Shown here: positions 35,629-43,366 of the stretch, piece by piece | Position numbering within the stretch: position 1 is the stretch's first letter | Layout of the letters: every line of letters begins with the position of its first letter | Source of the DNA: Hyphomicrobiales bacterium | GTDB lineage: Bacteria; Pseudomonadota; Alphaproteobacteria; Rhizobiales; Rhizobiaceae | Direction of reading: 5' to 3' | DNA: 64,000 nucleotides | Assembly (NCBI GenBank): GCA_900472395.1 | Contig: UCHV01000005.1 | Span: 62,001 to 126,000 of the forward strand | Program-made: the position numbers and the translations under genes | The notes under the pieces: model-generated | Database searches by the model: none | Told to the model about the DNA's origin: nothing | Seen by the model: the letters and a program-made list of their open reading frames with translations, nothing else

Positions 35629-36444
35629 ATGAACCACGCCTTCGTCACGCTCGTCACCAATGCCGATTACGCCATGGGCGCAACGGCGCTTGCCCGCTCG
35701 ATCCTGCGCACCGGCAGCGAAGCGGATATCGTCGTGCTGCATACGGCAGCGGTTGCCGATTTCGAACTGCTGACATTGCGCGCACTCGGATGCCGGCTGA
35801 TGGCGGTCGAACATCTGCCGCTGTCGGACGAGTTCAACGAACGCCATGCGCGCAAAAACCTGCATGGTGCGGCTCCTTTCACAAAGGGTCGCAAGCCGGA
35901 GTTTCACACGCCGCTCGATAATTTCTGCAAGCTGCGCCTGTGGCAAATGACCGAATATGAAAAGGTCGTCTTCATCGATGCCGATGCGCTGGTGCTGAAA
36001 AACATCGACAAACTGTTTTCCTACCCGGAATTTTGCGCCGCCCCGAATGTCTATGAAGGGCTTGGCGATTTCCACCGCATGAACTCGGGCGTCTTCGTTG
36101 CCAAGCCTTCGCTCGAAACATTCGACGCCATGATGGCCGCGCTCGACGTAACGGATGCCTTCTGGCGGCGCACCGACCAGACGTTTCTGGAACATTTCTT
36201 TCCCGACTGGCACGGTCTGCCGGTGACGATGAACATGCTGCAATATGTGTGGTTCGCCATGCCCGAACTCTGGGACTGGAAAAGCATCGGCGTACTGCAT
36301 TACCAGTATGAAAAGCCGTGGGAGGAGGATCATCCGAAGGCCGACAAGCTGAGGCCGCTGATCGATCTTTGGCATGCCTTCCACGAGGGACGCGAACTGC
36401 CGGATATTGCGACGCTCGAAAATCCATCGGATCGGCAGCAATGA
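35629..36444 (+). CDS. sqdD: Glycogenin-like GT8 glycosyltransferase, likely sulfolipid glycosyltransferase
   Basis: 271 residues. GT8-type features: an N-terminal VTLVTNADYAMGATALARSIL, the metal DxD in VFIDADALVL (~107-116), and NSGVFVAKPS plus a DQTFLEHFF segment. In Rhodobacter and Sinorhizobium, SqdD, a glycogenin-like protein encoded beside sqdB, is the candidate transferase that moves sulfoquinovose to diacylglycerol. The placement between sqdB and an sqdC-like gene supports that identity here. An AAGGAG sequence lies 12 bases upstream of the ATG, and an in-frame GTG (35608) is possible. It overlaps the next gene by 4 bases (ATGA). Confidence 0.85.
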   Translation: MNHAFVTLVTNADYAMGATALARSILRTGSEADIVVLHTAAVADFELLTLRALGCRLMAVEHLPLSDEFNERHARKNLHGAAPFTKGRKPEFHTPLDNFCKLRLWQMTEYEKVVFIDADALVLKNIDKLFSYPEFCAAPNVYEGLGDFHRMNSGVFVAKPSLETFDAMMAALDVTDAFWRRTDQTFLEHFFPDWHGLPVTMNMLQYVWFAMPELWDWKSIGVLHYQYEKPWEEDHPKADKLRPLIDLWHAFHEGRELPDIATLENPSDRQQ

Positions 36445-37376
36445 AGGTTCTTGTCTCGGGTGGAACAGGGCTTGTCGGACGTTATGTCGTCGATGGCTTG
36501 TTGCGCGCCGGACATGCGGTGAAGCTGGGCGGCCGCTCTCCTTCGATCTCCGCCCTTGCGGGGGAGAAATCAGAGAAACTGGCAGAGGGGGGAGATCGGC
36601 CAACATCATCCGCGTTCATCACTCTCACCCTCGATCCAACCCTCGACCAGCGCGAACAATTCGCCGGGATCGATACCTTCGTCCATCTCGCCTTCGATCA
36701 TCTGCCCGGTCGTTACCGCGGTGGAGAAGGCGATGATCCAGCGCGATTTCGCCGCCTCAACCACGATGGCAGCGTCAAACTTTTCGAGGACGCCAAAGCC
36801 GCCGGCGTCAAACGTTGCATCTTTCTTTCCAGCCGCGCCGTCTACGATGGTTTGGCGGCAGGCAGCGTGCTGGTAGAAGACATGGCCCTGTCTCCCGACA
36901 GCCTCTACGGCCAGATCAAGCTTGAGTCGGAACAGGCACTTGCCGCGCTTTCTTCCAGCAGTTTCATCACCACCAGCCTGCGGGCGACAGGTGTTTACGG
37001 CGAACGGCATCCGAACAAATGGGACGCGCTGTTCGAAGATTATCTTGCCGGCAAGCCTGGCGCACCAAGGGCCGGCAGCGAAGTCCATGGTGACGATCTG
37101 GCGGCGGCCATCAACCTGCTGCTTGAGCAGGATGCGGGCAAGGTCAATGCCCAGGCATTAAACATCTCGGATATGGTCACCGACACCTGCGAAATACTCA
37201 CGCTGTTTGCGCGGTATGCCGGCAAACATCACCCTTTCCCCGCGCCCGCTGATCATACGGTGGTGAGCACCATGAATACGACCCGGCTACAAGCTCTTGG
37301 CTGGCAGCCGGGCGGCAAGCCGCTGTTGCATAAAACACTGGAGAGACTGGCGGCGGCCTTCCGCGCAGAAGGTTAA
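36441..37376 (+). CDS. sqdC: NAD(P)-dependent epimerase/reductase, sqdC-like
   Basis: 311 residues. Extended SDR: KVLVSGGTGLVGRYVVDGLL at the N-terminus and an active-site Tyr-x-x-x-Lys at SLYGQIKLESE, after FLSSRAVYDG. SqdC is the third, less understood protein of the bacterial sulfolipid operon and is annotated as reductase/epimerase-like; the coupling with sqdB and sqdD (start overlaps the sqdD stop) supports the name. Residues ~33-53 are encoded by a palindromic repeat that has inserted in frame (36535-36599), giving a Ser/Ala/Glu/Lys-rich loop between the first beta-alpha-beta unit and the LTLDPTLDQ strand. Confidence 0.75.
   Translation: MKVLVSGGTGLVGRYVVDGLLRAGHAVKLGGRSPSISALAGEKSEKLAEGGDRPTSSAFITLTLDPTLDQREQFAGIDTFVHLAFDHLPGRYRGGEGDDPARFRRLNHDGSVKLFEDAKAAGVKRCIFLSSRAVYDGLAAGSVLVEDMALSPDSLYGQIKLESEQALAALSSSSFITTSLRATGVYGERHPNKWDALFEDYLAGKPGAPRAGSEVHGDDLAAAINLLLEQDAGKVNAQALNISDMVTDTCEILTLFARYAGKHHPFPAPADHTVVSTMNTTRLQALGWQPGGKPLLHKTLERLAAAFRAEG
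36535..36599. repeat. Palindromic repeat inserted within sqdC
   Basis: The stretch beginning GCTCTCCTTCGATCTCCGCC and ending GAGGGGGGAGATCGG carries inverted GATCTCC/GGAGATC arms around a GCCCTTGCGGGGGAG core. A related short form, GCTCCCTTTGATCTCCCCC...GGGGGGAGATCGG, is intergenic at 50337-50372. Here it is inside an open frame and kept in phase. Confidence 0.75.
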
Positions 37377-37708
37377 TGCACGCTGCGTTTGTTTCGCGCC
37401 TGTACCTGCCCTTGCGCCCACGTCCTGCCGGCATCGCCGCCCCACAGAAGCCAGGCGATATAGCCGGCCGACGGATCCTCGTCATTCCCGAAGTTTTCGG
37501 CGCGCTTGTCCACCTTGTGACGAGCAAAATAACGAGCCATGCGCTTCATGACGTCATCCGATACGGGCCGACGGTTCTTGAGATCGCGGGCACGGGCTAC
37601 GCCGATCGTGGTGCCACCGCGCCGGAATTTCTGTCGTAACGCCAGCCCTTTTTCGGCAGCGGACGCGACGGTGACAGGGGGAATGTAATGGGGTTTCTCA
37701 AGTGTCAT
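37373..37708 (-). CDS. Uncharacterised protein with conserved DEDPSAGYIAWLLWGGDAG motif
   Basis: 111 residues. The region ~15-105 matches a widespread uncharacterised family seen in bacteria and phages: LALRQKFRRGGTTIGVARAR, VMKRMARYFARHKVDKRA, then DEDPSAGYIAWLLWGGDAG, with a basic C-terminus. The function is unknown. It overlaps the preceding HVA1-type gene by 11 bases, so the two are co-translated. The last residues also overlap the 3' end of sqdC on the other strand. Confidence 0.75.
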   Translation of the reverse strand: MTLEKPHYIPPVTVASAAEKGLALRQKFRRGGTTIGVARARDLKNRRPVSDDVMKRMARYFARHKVDKRAENFGNDEDPSAGYIAWLLWGGDAGRTWAQGQVQARNKRSVH

Positions 37709-37922
37709 TGGCGGGCCTCACCTCCGAACGGCTTTTCAGCACCCTATCGCCATCTTTCTGGCGGATCAGAAATGCAGGCTCCTTCTCGTCGGCCTTGCGC
37801 TTGATAACCTTGCCCTTGATCTTCCGCGACACGTCATCTGTGAAGGTCTTTTCCACCTTGCCTTCGGCGTGGTTGGCGCCCCAGGTCCATTCGACCTTGG
37901 TACCGGCACGGATTTTTCGCAT
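37698..37922 (-). CDS. HVA1-family (DUF2945) small protein
   Basis: 74 residues. It matches the HVA1/DUF2945 pattern: an N-terminal KIRAGTKVEWTWGANHAEGKVEKTF (SH3-like strand set), then ISRKIKGKVIKRKADEKEPAFLI and a C-terminal RVLKSRSEVR. The family name comes from hypervirulence-associated fungal proteins; the bacterial role is unknown. The strong AAAGGAGGCGAAAC site supports the start at 37922. It is first of a two-gene unit with the gene at 37373. Confidence 0.85.
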   Translation of the reverse strand: MRKIRAGTKVEWTWGANHAEGKVEKTFTDDVSRKIKGKVIKRKADEKEPAFLIRQKDGDRVLKSRSEVRPANDT

Positions 37923-38010
37923 GTTTCGCCTCCTTTGCGAGAGGTTGCTCACAAAGGCGAAACCGGCCCCGGCCGGGATTGTTCCGGCCGAAGCATTATC
38001 GGTGAGCGTT

Positions 38011-39012
38011 TCAGGCGGTGACCTTCTGCATCAGTGGCAGGCCGGCAAAAATTTCCACTGAGCGCAGGCGCGCATCGACATCGTGGATCGGCATGGAGAC
38101 GATCAGTTCATCGGCTGCGGTATCCTTGAGGAATTCACCGAGCTGCCTTTCCAGTGTGCCGGCTGAACCGACGGCTGCAAAACGCAACGTGTGTTCGACA
38201 TTGATGCGCTCGATCTCCGACCAATGCGCATCCATGTTGTCCACCGGCTCCGGGAATTTGGTGCGGATGTTCTTGCGAAGGTTGACGAACTGCTGCTGCG
38301 ACGAGGTGAACAGGCGTTTTGCCTCCTCATCCGTTTCAGCACCGACACCCATGACCCCGACCATGACATAGGGCTCGTCGAGCGTCGCCGAGGGCTTGAA
38401 CCGCTCGCGGTAGATGTGGAGTGCCTCAAACAGCATGTCGGGCGCGAAATGCGAAGCGAAGGCATAAGGCAGGCCAAGCGCTGCAGCGAGGTGGGCGCTA
38501 TAGACGCTGGAACCGAGCAGCCAGACTGGCACATTGGATTCGACGCCCGGAATGGCAAGGATGGCCTGATTTTCGAGCGGCGTGCTCAGCAGGTGCTGCA
38601 ATTCGAGAATATCGTTGGGAAAATTGTCGACACCGGCTTCCATGTTGCGGCGAAGCGCCTGCGCGGTGCGCATGTCCGTGCCCGGCGCACGGCCGAGGCC
38701 GAGATCGACGCGCCCCGGGAAAAGCGCCTCGAGTGTGCCGAACTGTTCGGCCACCACAAGCGGCGAATGATTGGGCAGCATGACACCGCCGGAGCCGATG
38801 CGGATGCGTTTGGTCGCCTGACCGATGTGGCCGATAACGATGGCGGTGGCAGCGCTGGCGATGCCCGGCATGCCGTGATGTTCTGCCAGCCAGACGCGAT
38901 TATATCCTTGCTCCTCGGCCTTGATGGCCAGCCTGCGTGACTCGTCGAGAGCCTCGGATGCGGTCTTGCCTTCGCCAATCGGCGAAAGATCGAGAATGGA
39001 GAAAGGGATCAT
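38011..39012 (-). CDS. Luciferase-like (LLM class) flavin-dependent oxidoreductase
   Basis: 333 residues. [35 protein letters not shown] (the AEHH pattern), [41 protein letters not shown] and [22 protein letters not shown] are all typical of the LLM family, alkanal monooxygenase-like group 2. Members reduce FMN-dependent substrates ranging from aldehydes to sulfonates; the substrate is not predictable. Single gene; the start at 39012 has CAGGATTTC upstream. Confidence 0.92.
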   Translation of the reverse strand: MIPFSILDLSPIGEGKTASEALDESRRLAIKAEEQGYNRVWLAEHHGMPGIASAATAIVIGHIGQATKRIRIGSGGVMLPNHSPLVVAEQFGTLEALFPGRVDLGLGRAPGTDMRTAQALRRNMEAGVDNFPNDILELQHLLSTPLENQAILAIPGVESNVPVWLLGSSVYSAHLAAALGLPYAFASHFAPDMLFEALHIYRERFKPSATLDEPYVMVGVMGVGAETDEEAKRLFTSSQQQFVNLRKNIRTKFPEPVDNMDAHWSEIERINVEHTLRFAAVGSAGTLERQLGEFLKDTAADELIVSMPIHDVDARLRSVEIFAGLPLMQKVTA

Positions 39013-39155
39013 GATGAAATCCTGCTGGCGAACGTGAAAATGCGGTGGACGATTATCCACCGCACCTCGCATGTAGGAACCCCTATCGCAGATGCTAAGG
39101 GTTCCGAATTGTTTTTCGCCAAGTCATCGTCACTTAACCTGCGCTTCGGCGGCGG

Positions 39156-40574
39156 CTATTTGACGCGGCGCAAGTAGGGACGCGGACCAGACGGACGGGA
39201 TGTATTTGCCGGCGTCGGTGCTCCGGGCTGCGGAAATGGGCCGAGTTTCATTTCCAGGCGGCCAAGGCTGCGCGAAAGCGCATTCATTGCCAGCACGGTT
39301 TTTTCGACGATATTGGCGTGGGCGCGGGCACCGGCTTCCAGTTCACGCGCCAGGCATTCTGCCTCGCCTGTCACTGCCACATCCTCTGCGCTTGCCCTCG
39401 CCAGCATCGCAACGCGGTCTTCGATGATTTCGACCTGATGGCCGACAGCATCGATATCGGCCAAAGCCTTGTCCATGACCGCTACCGCAGCACTGGCTTT
39501 GCCGCTGTTGGGCGCAACTGCACCCGAGAGACTGCTGGCCGCGCGTGCCGCACGGTCGGCAAGCGCCCTCACCTCTTGCAGCACCGCCGGCAGGTCGAGC
39601 TGTTGTTCGCCGGCCTGCACCGCGCCGATGCCGAGGTTGAGCGATGCAAAGCTGGTTTCGCGAAGGATGTCCTGAACTGTTGCAGCCGTCGCATTCATTT
39701 CCGCAGAGGTTTTCGACGCAGTATCGACAGCGGTTTTGACGGTTGCGACCGTCTGTGCGCATTGCATGATTTCGGTGCGAACCCATGCGGCAAGCGCCGC
39801 AAGCTCCTGCGCTTCGTCGGCGCGGGCAACGGCCCCTTGCGCCAGTATCGAAGCCGAGCGGCGCAACTCGACGATACCGGTCGCCTGATCCGCCCCCTGT
39901 TTGGCCAGGTCTGCGCTGGAGGCCAATAGAATGCCGGTATCGCGCACAAGCGCCGCATGGCTGCCATCGGCGCCGAGATTATCGGCCATCATGGCAGAAG
40001 CACGATTGAAATTGACCCGTAGCAACTCCAGTTCGGCGGGCATCGCGAGATCGAGCGTGAGGCCGAGCTGACCGTTGCCAAGGCGGCGAAGACCATCGGA
40101 AAGTTCAGCCACCGCAGACAGGCGAACCTGCTCTTCCACGCTCTGCCGGAACAGTTCCGCCGCCAGAAGCTCATCGACGTTACGGCGACGCTGGTTTTCC
40201 TCATCGGTGCGACGATGGCGATCCGCAAGAACCTGACGCAGGCGCAAAAGCGATCGTGTGGATGCCGTCAGGTCGCCGCTCGATGCAAGCGTCAGCCCCA
40301 ACCCCGAAACCGCGTCACCGCCGCCGCGCATCACTTCCGCACTGAGTGTACGCACCGCCAATTCCAGCCGCCCGAGCGGATCACGCACCAGCCGGCCAAG
40401 CGCAATCAATGCCGCAAGTGTGGATAGCAGCGCAGCCGCACCCAGAACCGGCACGACGATACCTGTCTCTGCCGCCTGCATCATCATGGCACCGACAGCC
40501 AGACCATTGAGCATTAACAAAACGGAAAGGACCTGCACTGGCCGGGCCCGCAATTGCCTCACTATCGTCATCAT
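39156..40574 (-). CDS. Membrane-anchored coiled-coil protein, chemoreceptor-like
   Basis: 472 residues. Two transmembrane helices at ~15-35 and ~38-58 (VLSVLLMLNGLAVGAMMMQA, VVPVLGAAALLSTLAALIALG) with almost no periplasmic domain. A HAMP-like segment (LGRLVRDPLGRLELAVRTLS) follows, and then a long all-helical cytoplasmic region to ~445, rich in Ala/Leu/Glu with TVATVKTAVDTASKTSAEMNA and LADRAARAASSLSGAV. This resembles the signalling helices of methyl-accepting chemotaxis proteins, but the strictly conserved hairpin-tip motif is not evident. It may sense an intracellular or membrane cue. Two adjacent ATGs (40574, 40571) follow AGGAGG. It is divergent from ruvC. Confidence 0.75.
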   Translation of the reverse strand: MMTIVRQLRARPVQVLSVLLMLNGLAVGAMMMQAAETGIVVPVLGAAALLSTLAALIALGRLVRDPLGRLELAVRTLSAEVMRGGGDAVSGLGLTLASSGDLTASTRSLLRLRQVLADRHRRTDEENQRRRNVDELLAAELFRQSVEEQVRLSAVAELSDGLRRLGNGQLGLTLDLAMPAELELLRVNFNRASAMMADNLGADGSHAALVRDTGILLASSADLAKQGADQATGIVELRRSASILAQGAVARADEAQELAALAAWVRTEIMQCAQTVATVKTAVDTASKTSAEMNATAATVQDILRETSFASLNLGIGAVQAGEQQLDLPAVLQEVRALADRAARAASSLSGAVAPNSGKASAAVAVMDKALADIDAVGHQVEIIEDRVAMLARASAEDVAVTGEAECLARELEAGARAHANIVEKTVLAMNALSRSLGRLEMKLGPFPQPGAPTPANTSRPSGPRPYLRRVK

Positions 40575-40745
40575 GACCTCCTCATCCCCGTCGTTATTAC
40601 GGGATTTATTTAAGCAACGACTGATATGAAGAGGTAGTTTCAAAAACCGTTGGAAGAGGATTAACCGGGTATTAACGCCCGTCATGTTTTTGGTTTGTTC
40701 GCATTTTACTGGCCGCTTTCCGGCGGCCGCGATAGGATATCCGGC

Positions 40746-41255
40746 ATGACACAGACGATTCGCATCATCGGCATCGACCCCGGACTTCGCCGCTGCGGCT
40801 GGGGCGTCATCGAAACGCTTGGCAATTCGCTGCGCTTCGTGGCCTCCGGCACCGTGACCTCGGATGGCGACATGGATCTCGCCTCGCGCCTGTGCCAGCT
40901 GCATGACGGCCTCGCCGAAGTCGTGCACAGCTATCAGCCGGATGAAGCCGCCGTCGAACAGACCTTCGTCAACAAGGATGCAGTGGCGACACTGAAACTC
41001 GGTCAGGCGCGCGGCATCGCCATGCTGGTGCCGGCGCGCGCCGGACTTCCTGTTGCCGAATACGCGCCGAACGCGGTGAAGAAATCGGTGATCGGCGTCG
41101 GCCACGGCGACAAGAAGCAGATCCACATGATGCTGAAGATCCTGATGCCCAAGGTGGAATTTAAGGGCAATGACGCCGCCGACGCGCTCGCCATCGCCAT
41201 CTGCCACGCCCATAACCGCGGCGGCAACCGCATGCGTCAGGCCTTGGCGGGGTAA
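40746..41255 (+). CDS. ruvC: Holliday-junction resolvase RuvC
   Basis: 169 residues. RNase H-fold endonuclease that cuts Holliday junctions; the acidic residues in IGIDPGL (Asp11), AAVEQTF (Glu), and [15 protein letters not shown] (Asp) are present. It acts with RuvA (junction binding) and RuvB (helicase motor). AGGATATCC is 4-6 bases upstream of the ATG. It is the first gene of the ruv cluster, but is separated from ruvA by an inserted AbrB/PIN module. Confidence 0.97.
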   Translation: MTQTIRIIGIDPGLRRCGWGVIETLGNSLRFVASGTVTSDGDMDLASRLCQLHDGLAEVVHSYQPDEAAVEQTFVNKDAVATLKLGQARGIAMLVPARAGLPVAEYAPNAVKKSVIGVGHGDKKQIHMMLKILMPKVEFKGNDAADALAIAICHAHNRGGNRMRQALAG

Positions 41256-41274
41256 GCCACAGCAGCGTTTGTTC

Positions 41275-41303
41275 TTGACTTGTTCTGGACGTGCCGGTAA
41301 GTA
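41275..41303 (+). promoter_or_regulatory. Predicted promoter of the first AbrB/PIN module
   Basis: TTGACT at 41275-41280, 17-base spacer, TAAGTA at 41298-41303. The -10 box overlaps the first arm of the inverted repeat at 41301-41321. Confidence 0.5.
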
Positions 41304-41321
41304 ATACCTTGGAGGTATTAC
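41301..41321. promoter_or_regulatory. Perfect inverted repeat, likely antitoxin operator
   Basis: GTAATACCT, 3 bases, AGGTATTAC: two perfectly complementary 9-base arms. The repeat overlaps the -10 element and contains the ribosome-binding site of the antitoxin gene (GGAGG), with the ATG two bases later. Autoregulation by the AbrB-type antitoxin, alone or with its toxin, is the normal arrangement. Confidence 0.7.
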
Positions 41322-41322
41322 A

Positions 41323-41586
41323 ATGCGCGTTACCGAAAAAGGCCAGGTTACAATTCCGAAAGACATCCGCGACCGGCTGAATATCGGCCCGGGATCGGAG
41401 GTGGATTTTGTGGCAGATGACAAAGGCGCACGGCTCGTGGTCGTGGCCAATGGTGATGACGTGGCGGGAAAAGATTTCGAAACCTGGCTGAAAAGTCGGT
41501 CGGGCAGTTTTGATACCGGCGGCATGACCACCGATGAATTTATGGAATTTCTGAGAGGACCACGCGATGACCTCGGTCCTCGTTGA
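41323..41586 (+). CDS. AbrB/MazE/SpoVT-type antitoxin (VapB-like), module 1
   Basis: 87 residues. Residues 1-45 form a swapped-hairpin AbrB DNA-binding domain (RVTEKGQVTIPKDIRDRLNI, then PGSEVDFVADDKGARLVVV). Residues ~50-87 are a charged tail that should wrap the toxin. It lies directly downstream of its operator and overlaps the toxin gene by 20 bases, which implies coupled translation. It neutralises the PIN-domain RNase encoded next to it and represses its own promoter. Confidence 0.9.
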   Translation: MRVTEKGQVTIPKDIRDRLNIGPGSEVDFVADDKGARLVVVANGDDVAGKDFETWLKSRSGSFDTGGMTTDEFMEFLRGPRDDLGPR

Positions 41587-41992
41587 TACGAATATCCTGA
41601 TCGATGTGTTCGGTCCGGAAACGCGTTTCAAGGAATGGTCGTCCGAGATGATCCTCAAACTTCGCCCGGACTGCAAGTTCATCCTGACACCTATCGTCTG
41701 GGCGGAACTAGCCACAATGGCCCCGACTGAAGATGCACTGATGTTCATGCTGGGGCGTCTTGAACTGATACGCGAGCCATTGCCTTTTGCTGCAGCATAT
41801 CAGGCAGGCCTTGTTCATGCTGCTTACCGACAGGCTGGCGGAATGCGCGAACGGACCTTGCCGGATTTTCTGATCGGAGCCCATGCGGCCACACGATCCC
41901 ACCGCCTCCTGACCCGGGATGTGTCGCGTTATCGCACGTACTTCCCGCATCTCGAGATCATCTCGCCCGACACCCATCCTCTCTCCTCCTGA
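41567..41992 (+). CDS. PIN-domain RNase toxin (VapC-like), module 1
   Basis: 141 residues. PIN-fold with acidic active-site residues at Asp7 (LVDTNILID), Glu47 (WAELAT), Asp100 ([11 protein letters not shown]) and Asp118 (LLTRDVSRY). VapC toxins are Mg-dependent ribonucleases, often cutting tRNA or the sarcin-ricin loop. All catalytic positions are present, so it is probably active. It follows its antitoxin with a 20-base overlap and ends 16 bases before ruvA. Target specificity is unknown. Confidence 0.92.
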   Translation: MTSVLVDTNILIDVFGPETRFKEWSSEMILKLRPDCKFILTPIVWAELATMAPTEDALMFMLGRLELIREPLPFAAAYQAGLVHAAYRQAGGMRERTLPDFLIGAHAATRSHRLLTRDVSRYRTYFPHLEIISPDTHPLSS

Positions 41993-42008
41993 CCCTGGAC
42001 CCCAGCAC

Positions 42009-42623
42009 ATGATCGGCAAGCTCAAAGGCACTATCGACGAAATCGGCGACGACTACGTGCTGATCGATGTGCATGGCGTCTGTTACGAAGCCTTCTGCTC
42101 GTCTCGGACGCTGTCGCGCATGAATGTCGGCGAGGCAGCCGTGCTGTTCATCGAGACCTATGTGCGCGAGGACCAACTGAAACTGTTCGGATTCGTCTCG
42201 GCTCTGGAACGCGAATGGTTCAACCTCTTGCAGAGCGTGCAGGGCGTCGGCTCCAAGGTGGCGCTGGCCGTGCTCTCCACCCTCACCCCGTCGGAACTGG
42301 CGAACGCCATCGCGCTTCAGGACAAGACCGCGGTGTCGCGCGCGCCGGGCGTCGGCCCCAAGGTGGCGGTGCGCCTCGTAACGGAACTCAAGAACAAGGC
42401 GCCCGCCTTTGCCGGTGAGGCATCCGCCAATATCGGTCTCAAGCAAGAACTCGGCGAAGGCGTAGCGTCCGCACCGGTTTCCGATGCCGTCTCGGCCCTG
42501 ACGAACCTCGGATACTCGCGTGATCAGGCCGCCAATGCGGTGGCCGCGGCCATGAAGACGGCAGGCGAAGGTGCCGACAGTGCCAAGCTGATCAGGCTGG
42601 GACTGAAGGAACTGGCGCGGTAA
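42009..42623 (+). CDS. ruvA: Holliday-junction DNA helicase subunit RuvA
   Basis: 204 residues. The N-terminal OB-fold ([20 protein letters not shown]), the central tandem helix-hairpin-helix region ([36 protein letters not shown]) and the C-terminal domain III (~155-204) that contacts RuvB are all present. There is no clear ribosome-binding site, so its expression may rely on coupling with the preceding toxin gene. The TAA stop is followed, three bases later, by a duplicate of the ruvB start (ATGACAGAC). Confidence 0.97.
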   Translation: MIGKLKGTIDEIGDDYVLIDVHGVCYEAFCSSRTLSRMNVGEAAVLFIETYVREDQLKLFGFVSALEREWFNLLQSVQGVGSKVALAVLSTLTPSELANAIALQDKTAVSRAPGVGPKVAVRLVTELKNKAPAFAGEASANIGLKQELGEGVASAPVSDAVSALTNLGYSRDQAANAVAAAMKTAGEGADSAKLIRLGLKELAR

Positions 42624-42626
42624 GAA

Positions 42627-42635
42627 ATGACAGAC
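42627..42635. repeat. Direct repeat ATGACAGAC, left copy
   Basis: Perfect 9-base duplicate of the first nine bases of ruvB, found 3 bases after the ruvA stop. The right copy is at 43358-43366. The two copies bracket the second AbrB/PIN module. Confidence 0.85.
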
Positions 42636-42684
42636 AAACGAAATACCGATATGAATGTGTAAGAAAATTTTCGGGAGGTAAGAA

Positions 42685-42969
42685 ATGGGCGCTTTTACCA
42701 CGATGACCTCGAAAGGACAGATCACGATACCGAGTGAAGTCCGCGCAGCACTGAACCTTGAGCCAGGCACCCGCTTTTATGTCGCTGCTCGCGATGGGCA
42801 GGTTGTCGTCATTCCCAAAAATAGGAAGCTGATGGATTTCGCCGGCATTCTTGGCAAACCACCGAGTGGGGAAAGTCTGACGATCGAAGACATGAATGAC
42901 GCAATCGGGCAGGCAGCCGCCAGCGATGACGAACGCATCACACGCGAATGGGCGGAGCAACACCGGTGA
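42685..42969 (+). CDS. AbrB-type antitoxin (VapB-like), module 2
   Basis: 94 residues. AbrB domain at the N-terminus (MTSKGQITIPSEVRAALNL, then PGTRFYVAARDGQVVVIPK) and a charged toxin-binding tail (LTIEDMNDAIGQAAASDDER). The start has a GGGAGGTAAG site. A perfect palindrome GAAAATTTTC (42663-42672) lies upstream and may be its operator. It ends in a GTGA overlap with the toxin. It differs in sequence from the module-1 antitoxin. Confidence 0.9.
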   Translation: MGAFTTMTSKGQITIPSEVRAALNLEPGTRFYVAARDGQVVVIPKNRKLMDFAGILGKPPSGESLTIEDMNDAIGQAAASDDERITREWAEQHR

Positions 42970-43361
42970 TTGGTATAGACACCAATGTGCTGGTCCGCTT
43001 TCTTGTTGACGATCAGCCGGTCCAGAATCTGGCGGCTCGCCAGTTTTTGAGCGAGCGCACGGCGGATAGCCCGGCTTATGTGAGCGCAGTTGTTCTTGCC
43101 GAAACGGTATGGGTGTTGAACACGCGTCTGAAATACCCGATGCCTGTTATTATTGAGGTCCTGCAAAACCTTCTCGCCGCCGAAAGTTTGATCATAGAAT
43201 ACACCGAAGAACTCGATGCACTGTTCAGTCAGGCCGGCACCTATGGCGACCTCCCTGATTATCTCATTGCCTGGTCAGCACAACGCGCCGGCTGCATGCA
43301 CACAGTCACCTTCGACAAGGCTGCGGCCAGAAGAATACCCGGAATGGAACTGCTCGCATGA
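42966..43361 (+). CDS. PIN-domain RNase toxin (VapC-like), module 2
   Basis: 131 residues (GTG start; an in-frame ATG at 42948 is an alternative). Active-site residues are Asp5 ([11 protein letters not shown]), Glu46 (LAETVWVL), Asp98 (LPDYLIAW) and Asp117 ([11 protein letters not shown]). The GTGA overlap with its antitoxin and the ATGA overlap with ruvB mean the stop is made from the ruvB start codon. So it lies inside the ruv mRNA with tight translational coupling on both sides. Confidence 0.92.
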   Translation: MIGIDTNVLVRFLVDDQPVQNLAARQFLSERTADSPAYVSAVVLAETVWVLNTRLKYPMPVIIEVLQNLLAAESLIIEYTEELDALFSQAGTYGDLPDYLIAWSAQRAGCMHTVTFDKAAARRIPGMELLA

Positions 43362-43366
43362 CAGAC
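43358..43366. repeat. Direct repeat ATGACAGAC, right copy (ruvB start)
   Basis: The first nine bases of ruvB, identical to 42627-42635 downstream of ruvA. The pair looks like a target-site duplication made when module 2 inserted at the ruvA-ruvB junction. Confidence 0.85.

Noticed and set aside
40575-41531. N-terminal extension of the receptor-like protein reaching across ruvC
   Set aside because: The extension is the antisense of ruvC; the real start has AGGAGG just before ATG at 40571-40574.
41275-43366. Insertion sequence or integron cassette
   Set aside because: No transposase, integrase, attC-like site or terminal inverted repeats found around either toxin-antitoxin module.
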